NCBI GenBank assembly: GCA_964508975.1
Contig: CAZDVQ010000008.1
Span: forward strand, 41,405-105,404
Length of the DNA: 64,000 nucleotides
Direction: 5' to 3'
DNA from: CAZDVQ01 sp964508975
GTDB taxonomy: Bacteria; Bacteroidota; Bacteroidia; Chitinophagales; Saprospiraceae
In this document: piece after piece, positions 1 to 6,558 of the stretch
Layout of the letters: each line of letters begins with the position of its first letter
Position numbering within the stretch: the first letter of the stretch is position 1
Translations under genes and position numbers: made by a program
The notes under the pieces: model-generated
The model's input: only the letters and a program-made list of their open reading frames with translations
Told to the model about the DNA's origin: nothing
Databases searched by the model: none

Positions 1-598
1 CGGGCTAGGGCGCACCAGTCGATGCACGCCGTTTTCGCCTTTCAACATGCCGTAGGCGTACTCGCCATCAATTTCAAGGGTAACTGATTTGACCCCGGCC
101 ACGTCACCGTCTACCCGGTTTAATTCCTTGATAGCGTGCCCATTGCGTTCGGCCCACATCACGTACATACGGTGCAGCATCTCGGCCCAGTCGCAACTTT
201 CGGTACCACCAGCACCTGCATTAATTTTGAGCATGCAACTGAGTTTGTCCTCCTCCCCGTCAAGGGTGGCGAACATTTCTAGGTCTTCAACCTGCTCTGT
301 AGCGAGGCGGAAAGCATCGTCGAGCTCGGTTTCAGTCACATCACCGCTGGCGATGAACTCAAGCAACACCTCTAGGTCGTCAACTTGCTTTTCAACGGCT
401 TCGTAACGGTCAACCCACTGCTTGTCGGCCTTGATTTTTTTCATCACGGCCTCTGCCTTCTCGGCATCGTCCCAAAACTTAGGGTCGTAGGTGTGTTTTT
501 CTTCTTCTTCAATTCGGACTTTGCGTTCATCAACGTCAAAGATACCTCCTTAAAACAGCTGCACGGTTTTGCAGCTCTTTTAGTTGATCTAGTGTCAT
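1..598 (-). CDS. prfB: Peptide chain release factor 2 (RF2), 3' end cut by window edge
   Basis: RF2 recognises UGA and UAA stop codons and triggers peptide release on the ribosome. Reading leftward from ATG at 598, 20 codons run into an in-frame TGA (536-538). A +1 shift there opens a long frame containing GAGGTESCDWAEML, then a stretch ending KGENGVHRLVRPSP at the window edge. These are the conserved core of class I release factors, and the internal UGA with a +1 shift identifies RF2. The C-terminal part, including the GGQ motif, lies outside the window, so the gene is partial by truncation and not broken. It is divergent from the membrane protein at 642. Confidence 0.96.
535..550 (-). promoter_or_regulatory. 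RF2 programmed +1 frameshift site
   Basis: On the minus strand the sequence is AGGAGG, TAT, CTT, TGA, C. It has an internal Shine-Dalgarno-like AGGAGG three bases before the slippery CTT codon, and the in-frame UGA followed by C. This matches the classical autoregulatory prfB frameshift: low RF2 makes the ribosome pause at UGA and slip +1. Confidence 0.95.
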
Positions 599-627
599 TT
601 TGGTGAAGTTTTGTAATTTTAAGGCTG

Positions 628-635
628 CAAATGTA
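628..635 (-). promoter_or_regulatory. Putative prfB promoter, -7 box TACATTTG
   Basis: TACATTTG matches the Bacteroidota -7 consensus TAnnTTTG and lies 29 bases upstream of the prfB ATG, giving a short leader. No clear TTG was seen at -33. Confidence 0.5.
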
Positions 636-641
636 CAAAAT

Positions 642-1811
642 ATGCTTGGTAATTCAGCCCGCCATCTTCCTTTATCTGAACGACTTGCCCTTGGCATAGT
701 CTTGTTGGCTGGTTTGACTCAAGCCTATATCAGCCTTCCCCTGTGGTACAATACCCGTCAAGTGTTCCCGATGTTGCCTTGGTTTGGTGCGCCTGTTTTG
801 CAGCAAAATATTGTACTTTATGCATTGATTTACAGTGTTTTAGCTGCGGGTGTACTTGCGTTGGTGTTTTACCGGCAACAACGATTGTTTCAAGTACTCG
901 TAGCCAGTATTCCTTTGTGCATGTTGCTTTTGGTGGTGCTTGATTATAACCGTTTACAGCCTTGGGTATACCAGTATAGTTTAATGATTAGTGTCTGGCT
1001 TGTCTTACAAGTTTGGCCTCGCGAAGGCCTCTCGGCAGCTCAATTTTGGCGTTGGCTGGTTGTACTGACTTACTTTTACAGTGGTTTGCATAAGTTTCAC
1101 CCACATTTTCAAGAGAATGTGTTCGAATGGCTTATGGGTATTTTAAGCATTACGCAACCATATGCCACTAACAGTTGGTTAGCCATTTCCGTTGGTGTAG
1201 CCGAAATGCTTTTCGCCCTTGGCTTGCTGTTTAAACTCACCCGTTTCCTGGCTTTAATCGGATTGAGTGCCATGCATCTTTATATATTGGGTGTGTTGAT
1301 TACAGATTGGTGGAATCCCGTGGTTTGGCCATGGAATATGGCCATGCTGTGCTTAATCTGGCTCCTTTTCCCAATAAAGACAAGCATCGAGGTTTTCCCT
1401 AAAAGTGTACAGTGGTATTTTAAAGCAGCCTTAATCATTTGGTCTTTACTGCCCATGTTGAATATTGTCGATAAATGGCCTGCAACCTTGTCTTTTACCA
1501 TGTACTCGGGCCGGATGTCCGACGGTGTTTTTTTCTTGCACCTCAAAGACCGTTCTTTTTTTGCCAACCCTAACGATGACTTATTTCGTTCTCTTGGTGA
1601 TGCGGAGCAATGCTATTTTTACCTAGATGATCTGAGTACCAAGGAATTAACCGTTCCAATGATTACCAGCCTGGCTGAATACCGTAGGGTAGGGGCTTAT
1701 TTCTGCGAACGCCTTGCACAAGACCCCCAAGCGGGCCTGCAAATTATTCATTACCCTTTCTTTGTCAAAGAAGAACAAACGGAAATGTACCGCTGTAATG
1801 CAGCAGATTAG
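642..1811 (+). CDS. Polytopic membrane protein (HTTM/DoxX-like)
   Basis: A 389-residue inner-membrane protein. About eight or nine hydrophobic segments fill the first 270 residues, followed by a soluble tail of about 110 residues. The motif DYNRLQPWVYQY after the fourth segment, and a later YFYSGLHKFHP segment, resemble the HTTM/DoxX-like membrane proteins of Bacteroidota, some of which are linked to quinone redox chemistry. That family link is my recollection and not proven. An in-frame ATG at 600 exists, but it would overlap the prfB start region; 642 gives a normal N terminus just before the first segment. Function unknown. Confidence 0.75.
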   Translation: MLGNSARHLPLSERLALGIVLLAGLTQAYISLPLWYNTRQVFPMLPWFGAPVLQQNIVLYALIYSVLAAGVLALVFYRQQRLFQVLVASIPLCMLLLVVLDYNRLQPWVYQYSLMISVWLVLQVWPREGLSAAQFWRWLVVLTYFYSGLHKFHPHFQENVFEWLMGILSITQPYATNSWLAISVGVAEMLFALGLLFKLTRFLALIGLSAMHLYILGVLITDWWNPVVWPWNMAMLCLIWLLFPIKTSIEVFPKSVQWYFKAALIIWSLLPMLNIVDKWPATLSFTMYSGRMSDGVFFLHLKDRSFFANPNDDLFRSLGDAEQCYFYLDDLSTKELTVPMITSLAEYRRVGAYFCERLAQDPQAGLQIIHYPFFVKEEQTEMYRCNAAD

Positions 1812-1924
1812 AATTAAATTAGAGCAGTAGCGCAACGCATTGTCTATTAAGCTTGTCTTTTAACTAAGCCAAAGTGTCTTTTGATGTTTTGGACGTATAC
1901 CATTTAGTTAAAAAAAAATATGTA

Positions 1925-3823
1925 ATGAAATCTCTCCTACTCGTCTCACTCTCTTTTTTTAGTTTTTTTCAGTTTGGTTTGGCTCAAGTTGTTTTCTACG
2001 AAGACTTCCAAGGCGGGCCTTTTCCCTCGGGTTGGGCCCGGTACAACGTTGATAACCTCAACCCCGATGTAACGGTTGCCTTTGTCAACAATGCTTGGGT
2101 TACAACCAACGATTACTTCTTAAACACTTCGGCAAGCGATTCTTGCGCCTATAGTACTTCGTACTATTTCCCTGGCGGCATCGCAAACGACTGGATGGTT
2201 ACCCCGGCCATTACCGTCCCCGCCAATGGTATTTTATCTTGGCGCGCCGCTTGCCCTGACAACAACTACCGCGACGGTTATGAAATTCGCATCGCCAATG
2301 CGCAGTCGCTGGCGGCTCAACAGGCAGGCACCGTGTTGTATACCAACGCACAAGAAAATTATGGTTGGACTTATCGCCAGGTTTCGCTTAGCGCTTACGC
2401 AGGCCAAACGGTGTATATTTCTTTCCGCAACAACACCCCCGATCAATTCTTGCTCATGCTCGATGATATCAAGGTAGAAAGCCAGTTTGCCGACATCAAC
2501 ACTAGCATGATCAATCCACCTTCCCCCTATTCAATTGTACCTGGTTCGCACCTGCAACCCTTGAATTTCACGGGTAAAATTCGTAACTCTGGTACTTTAG
2601 CAGTAACCAATGCCCGTTTTTCGGTATCGGTTGAGTTTGGCGGCAACGTGGTTTACACCGCTACAAGCAACGCCGCAGCTAGCATCGCTGCTGGAGATTC
2701 ATCTTCCCTCCTCGGCACGGCACCTTATACGCCTAACCAAGGCGAAGGCGTGTACACCATCACCTACACCACTTCCATGACGCAGCTCGACGCCGTGGCC
2801 AACAACAATACCCAAGTGTACAAATTTGAGGTTTCAGATTTTGTATATGGCCGTGATTATCATGTTTTTAATGAACCTATCTCGGCGGTTTTCAGCCTCG
2901 GTAACGGCACCAATCCAGGTGAAGTAGGCCACCATTTTACCGCATACAACAACGATGTTTTGACCCATCTAGAGGGTTATATTACCAATGCCTTGCCGGG
3001 CTCTATCTTCCGGTTTAGGTTGTATAGCGTTAACGCGAATGGCGTGCCCAACGCCGTTTTAGCCGAAACCAGCACCAATATGGTTACGGCTGGACAGCAA
3101 AATTCTATTGTTCGATTACCTTTAACCACTGGTTATCAATTGGTTGCAGGACAACGTTACTTCATTAGTTTAACAGGTAACACGGTTATCGCTGTCGGTG
3201 CTACGGCACGCCAGTTTGCCCGTGGCACTACCTACGCTAAGTTTGGTACCAGCATGAATTGGACGCTCTCTGAGGCCATGTTGACACCCATTAACGCTGT
3301 GCCTATCATCCGTGCAGTGCTGCGAGATTGTAGCACCATCGGCGTGCAAGGTACTTTTACCAACGAGCTTACGGGCATTGGCGGCACAATTACGCTAAAT
3401 AACGTAACGGGCACTGCGCCGTTTACATACGCTTGGAGCAATGGCGCTACCACGCAAAACTTGACCAATCTTCCAGCAGGAACCTATGCGGTAACTGTCA
3501 GCGATAAATGGGGCTGCCAGGCTACCCAAAACTTTGTGATTCAAAACTTGGTTTCCGTGCCTAACCTGGAGCGCAAAATATTCACCTTCGGACCTAACCC
3601 TACAGATGGGGCGGTTCAATTTGAGTTCTTTACACTGGCTGAGCAAAGTATTGAAATTCAGTTGTTTAATCAACTAGGACAGCAGCTGGAGCCTACTTTC
3701 ATGCTACCCATTGATGCGGAAGGCAAGTTGAACCTCGACATGGCCAAATACCCAGCGGGGCAGTATTTCGTGCAGTTCCAGTCGGGCAGCCAGCGTTTCG
3801 TGGCGCGGGTGATCAAGCGTTAG
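1925..3823 (+). CDS. Secreted T9SS cargo protein with choice-of-anchor-J-like domain
   Basis: A 632-residue secreted protein. The start at 1925 gives a clean signal peptide (MKSLLLVSL...FGLAQ, about 21 residues); an upstream in-frame ATG at 1874 would bury it. After the signal comes a jelly-roll-like domain of the 'choice-of-anchor J' type (YEDFQGG...GWARYN near the start, YGWTYRQVSLSAYAGQ... and DDIKVE at its end, to about residue 190). Beta-rich spacer domains follow, then an SprB-type repeat (GTAPFTYAWSNGATTQNLTNL). The last 75 residues form a type A T9SS sorting domain (FGPNPTDGAVQFEF, LFNQLGQ, YPAGQYFVQF). It is probably exported by T9SS and anchored at or released from the surface. Ligand unknown. 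Confidence 0.85.
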   Translation: MKSLLLVSLSFFSFFQFGLAQVVFYEDFQGGPFPSGWARYNVDNLNPDVTVAFVNNAWVTTNDYFLNTSASDSCAYSTSYYFPGGIANDWMVTPAITVPANGILSWRAACPDNNYRDGYEIRIANAQSLAAQQAGTVLYTNAQENYGWTYRQVSLSAYAGQTVYISFRNNTPDQFLLMLDDIKVESQFADINTSMINPPSPYSIVPGSHLQPLNFTGKIRNSGTLAVTNARFSVSVEFGGNVVYTATSNAAASIAAGDSSSLLGTAPYTPNQGEGVYTITYTTSMTQLDAVANNNTQVYKFEVSDFVYGRDYHVFNEPISAVFSLGNGTNPGEVGHHFTAYNNDVLTHLEGYITNALPGSIFRFRLYSVNANGVPNAVLAETSTNMVTAGQQNSIVRLPLTTGYQLVAGQRYFISLTGNTVIAVGATARQFARGTTYAKFGTSMNWTLSEAMLTPINAVPIIRAVLRDCSTIGVQGTFTNELTGIGGTITLNNVTGTAPFTYAWSNGATTQNLTNLPAGTYAVTVSDKWGCQATQNFVIQNLVSVPNLERKIFTFGPNPTDGAVQFEFFTLAEQSIEIQLFNQLGQQLEPTFMLPIDAEGKLNLDMAKYPAGQYFVQFQSGSQRFVARVIKR

Positions 3824-3835
3824 TTTACCCTGCTT

Positions 3836-3866
3836 TTGGGCGGATGAATTTTTAATACTATTTTTG
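3836..3866 (+). promoter_or_regulatory. aroC promoter (TTG - N20 - TATTTTTG)
   Basis: TTG at 3836-3838 is separated by 20 bases from TATTTTTG at 3859-3866, an exact fit to the Bacteroidota -33/-7 consensus. Transcription from here would carry the downstream GC-rich element as the aroC leader. Confidence 0.65.
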
Positions 3867-3975
3867 TGGGCGTGCCGGCACCAGGTGATTTTCACCTGGT
3901 GCCGTCGGTCCGTTCCGGGGTTCGCGTTGCTCCGTGCTACGCACCGCCTTCGGCGCCCTCCACGCACCTCACGCA
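3861..3975 (+). repeat. GC-rich TTTTTGGGCG element, copy 1
   Basis: Starts TTTTTGTGGGCG and then forms a strong hairpin (GGCACCAGGTGA / TCACCTGGTGCC). This is followed by the family's later blocks GGGGTTCGCGTTGC, TCCGTGCTACGCACCG and GCCCTCCA. It ends about 22 bases before the aroC ATG, so it makes up most of the aroC leader. Confidence 0.75.
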
Positions 3976-3997
3976 TCATCATCTAGCCCATATTGCC

Positions 3998-5059
3998 ATG
4001 CATAACTCTTTTGGTCAGCTTTTCCGCATTACAAGCTTTGGCGAGTCGCACGGGCCTGCCATTGGTGTGGTCATAGATGGTTGTCCCGCCGGTATTGCTA
4101 TAGATATGGAGCAGGTACAGTTGGAGCTTGACCGCCGTCGGCCTGGCCAAAGCCGAATTGTTACTCGCCGCGACGAGTCGGATAGGGTAGAGCTACTTTC
4201 CGGTATTTTTGAAGGAAAAACCTTAGGCACACCCATTGCCTTGCTCATCCGGAATGAGGATGCCAAATCAAAAGATTACGAACACCTCCGGGATACTTTC
4301 CGACCATCGCATGCTGATTATACCTGGCATGCCAAATATGCACACCGCGACCACCGTGGTGGCGGGCGATCTTCAGCCCGTGAAACCGCAGCTAGGGTAG
4401 CTGCGGGTGCAATTGCTAGGCAATACATCGCGCAGTTGGGTATTCAAGTAGATGCATATGTACAACAGGTTGGTCCGCTGGCTTTAAGCCAAAGCTACCA
4501 AGACCTCAACCTGGACTCGCGTTGGGATAATGCCGTACATTGCCCTGACCCAGTCATGGCCCAGCAAATGGAACAATTTATCCTCGATATCAAGAAGCAA
4601 GGCGACACCATTGGTGGTATTATCACCGGGGTTATTAGGGGTTTACCCGTTGGTTTAGGCGAGCCCGTATTTGATAAATTCCACGCCACCTTAGGCGCTG
4701 CCATGTTAGGCATCAATGCGGTCAAAGGCTTTGAGTATGGCTCCGGCTTTGCCGCTGCCAAGATGAAAGGCTCAGCACACAACGACTTGTTTTACACCGA
4801 TGAACAAGGTCGCATAAGAACAAAGACAAATTACTCGGGTGGTGTGCAAGGTGGTATCACCAACGGGGAGGACGTACATTTCAATGTGGCTTTTAAACCG
4901 GTAGCCACCATTTTGCAGGCACAAACCTCGGTAAACACAAAAGGTGAAACCCTTGAACTGGCTGGTAAAGGCCGGCACGACCCCTGCGTAGTGCCTCGTG
5001 CCGTACCTATTGTAGAGGCTATGGCTTGTTTGGTGGTTGCAGAATTTTTACTATGCTAA
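3998..5059 (+). CDS. aroC: Chorismate synthase
   Basis: Converts 5-enolpyruvylshikimate-3-phosphate to chorismate, the last step of the shikimate pathway, using reduced FMN. The 353-residue length is normal. Family signatures are visible: RITSFGESHGPAIG near the N terminus, the RRPGQSRIVTRRDE stretch, HRDHRGGGRSSARET in the middle and GRHDPCVVPRAVPIVEAMA near the C terminus. An in-frame ATG at 3866 would translate the GC-rich repeat; the start at 3998 gives the standard N terminus. It has its own promoter at 3836-3866. The region downstream is an AT-rich accessory stretch. Confidence 0.96.
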   Translation: MHNSFGQLFRITSFGESHGPAIGVVIDGCPAGIAIDMEQVQLELDRRRPGQSRIVTRRDESDRVELLSGIFEGKTLGTPIALLIRNEDAKSKDYEHLRDTFRPSHADYTWHAKYAHRDHRGGGRSSARETAARVAAGAIARQYIAQLGIQVDAYVQQVGPLALSQSYQDLNLDSRWDNAVHCPDPVMAQQMEQFILDIKKQGDTIGGIITGVIRGLPVGLGEPVFDKFHATLGAAMLGINAVKGFEYGSGFAAAKMKGSAHNDLFYTDEQGRIRTKTNYSGGVQGGITNGEDVHFNVAFKPVATILQAQTSVNTKGETLELAGKGRHDPCVVPRAVPIVEAMACLVVAEFLLC

Positions 5060-5115
5060 TTACAAGATGGAGCATCAACTCTTTATTGACTCATTGGTTC
5101 AGCATAATTAGATAA

Positions 5116-5496
5116 ATGAACATTATTTATTTTTTCATGGCAGTTCTATTCCGAAAGTATCATAGGAAAGGATATTCTCGGAATTCGGCTTTTTTCGCGG
5201 CTAGTATAGATTTTACAGGCCTCGGAATGTTTATTTATTTCTTAGTAATGTGTCTTTTGATCATGATTCGGGTCGTTTCTCGTAGTAACGCTGTTAATTT
5301 TCAGGAGTTAATATTATATATGTTTGGTTTATTTATGTGCATGAATTTAGTTTATGTTAAATTTTTTGATTTCGAAAAGGCTATAAAAGAAACCCGAGCA
5401 GATCTTCATAAGGATTATTTTAACCTAGTTATTGGAATAATAGCGGTGCTCCTATTTTTAGAACTATCAATCATAGAATTTTTCATTCCTGTTTGA
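5116..5496 (+). CDS. Small hypothetical membrane protein
   Basis: 126 residues with three clear hydrophobic segments (about 32-50, 64-80 and 104-122) and basic loops (RKYHRKGYSR near the N terminus). I do not recognise a family. It lies in an AT-rich stretch with the next gene, and base use differs from the flanking aroC and parC, suggesting an accessory insertion. The start at 5116 follows an AT-rich leader; no alternative start is better. Confidence 0.55.
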   Translation: MNIIYFFMAVLFRKYHRKGYSRNSAFFAASIDFTGLGMFIYFLVMCLLIMIRVVSRSNAVNFQELILYMFGLFMCMNLVYVKFFDFEKAIKETRADLHKDYFNLVIGIIAVLLFLELSIIEFFIPV

Positions 5497-5619
5497 TTAT
5501 TCTAGATTAAATTATCGACTGTTGAATCTATGATCTATCATTACTATCTGGTACTACGCTAAAAATATACTTTAAGAATCTCTAGATAAGATTCTATATA
5601 AGCTCTAAATACTATTTGA

Positions 5620-6036
5620 ATGAAAATTAATCTTTCTCCAACATTTATTCAAAGTTATCAATTTGATAGTCTTGATAAAGAACAGTTTTTAGTTGTTGTT
5701 GTAGAGGCGGTTTTACAACTAGATTGGAATCTATTTTATGTAAATGATATTGGCATTCTTGCCTACACAAAAATTTCATTTAAGTCTTGGAGCGAAGAGG
5801 TCATTTTTAAAATCGACGCTGGCGTTGTCAATATTAAGAGTTCATGTACTACGAGTCAATTTATAGATTGGGGAAAAAATAAGAGTAATGTTGAGGCTGT
5901 CGTTAGAAAAATAGATGAAGTTAAAAGACAATTGACGATTGAAGAAATTAACGCTAGACTCGTAAAACTGCAATCTAAATATTCATTATTTGATGCTGAT
6001 TTAGTTAGGAAGTTTGACATAAAGTCTTGGTGTTAA
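5620..6036 (+). CDS. Hypothetical 138-residue protein resembling an orphan N-terminal accessory domain
   Basis: A soluble protein rich in beta-type segments (FLVVVVEAVLQLDWNLFYV, ISFKSWSEEVIFKI) with the phrase SSCTTSQFIDWGKNKSNVE. From memory, a domain with a similar W-S-E-E-V and DWGKNK pattern precedes rhomboid-like membrane proteases in some Bacteroidota; here nothing membrane-bound follows. It may be a free-standing version or a leftover of a longer gene. The stop is followed directly by repeat DNA. The family link is weak. Confidence 0.5.
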   Translation: MKINLSPTFIQSYQFDSLDKEQFLVVVVEAVLQLDWNLFYVNDIGILAYTKISFKSWSEEVIFKIDAGVVNIKSSCTTSQFIDWGKNKSNVEAVVRKIDEVKRQLTIEEINARLVKLQSKYSLFDADLVRKFDIKSWC

Positions 6037-6089
6037 GATGGCTATGATCTAATGCCATCGTTGGAAAGGAAAATGCTGTTCTTTGCCCT

Positions 6090-6253
6090 GACATCGGCCT
6101 AGCGATGTGGAGGGCGGCCGTAGGCCGTACCGCAGGGGCATAGCCCCAAGGTATGAGCGAACCCCGAAGGGCACCGTAAGGGAGCAAAGCGACTGCACGA
6201 ATAGCGAACCCGGAACGTAGCGGCGGCGACCGTAGGGAGACGCAGGCCCCAAA
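6090..6253 (-). repeat. GC-rich TTTTTGGGCG element, copy 2 (inverted)
   Basis: Reads toward lower coordinates, with the conserved end at 6225-6253 (GGCGACCGTAGGGAGACGC, AGGCCCC). It holds several short perfect stems (GGCCGTAGGCC; GGGGCATAGCCCC) and the distal block CGGCCTAGCGATGTGGAG at about 6089. It can be translated on the minus strand, but the sequence is a repeat and not a gene. It lies in the 520-base gap before parC. Confidence 0.7.
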
Positions 6254-6326
6254 ATGAAAAAATGATTTATTGATTAAATGAGCAAATGATTATAGATTTT
6301 ATGCGTTATAGGGCATTTGTTTTATT

Positions 6327-6405
6327 GTAGAGACGCAATATTTTGCGTCTCCGACCTAGCAATGCAGCCAAACAAGCTCCGTAGAGACGCAATGCCTTGC
6401 GTCTC
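6327..6405. repeat. Two GTAGAGACG hairpin repeats
   Basis: Two related palindromes, 6327-6351 and 6381-6405, of the form GTAGAGACGCAAt..TTGCGTCTCC. The same outer arms (GTAGAGACG...CGTCTC) recur near 35385, 35525 and 48844 with other inner stems. Confidence 0.65.
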
Positions 6406-6529
6406 CCGGTATATCCCAATAGCCAAAAGTAGCCCCTTGATGCGCCATATTTTGCATCCCCGATAAAAGTATCATCAAAATAATGTCAAAAAATCAACAA
6501 ATAATTTTCATTATTTTAAGAACAAGCCT

Positions 6530-6537
6530 TATATTTG
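6530..6537 (+). promoter_or_regulatory. parC promoter -7 box TATATTTG
   Basis: Exact TAnnTTTG match 21 bases before the GTG start. A T-rich TTTTCA, not TTG, sits at the -33 distance. Confidence 0.5.
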
Positions 6538-6558
6538 CGGCACAAATCAGCATAAACC

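Noticed and set aside
3866..3997. Upstream in-frame start of aroC
   Set aside because: It would add 44 residues translated from the GC-rich repeat and would start at the promoter's -7 box; MHNSFGQLF at 3998 is the family's N terminus.
6005..6252. Small arginine/proline-rich frames in the GC-rich elements (also near 26163, 32124, 40338, 48529, 61686)
   Set aside because: They are translations of the dispersed hairpin repeat. They begin and end at random in it, and the changes between copies follow base pairing and not codons.
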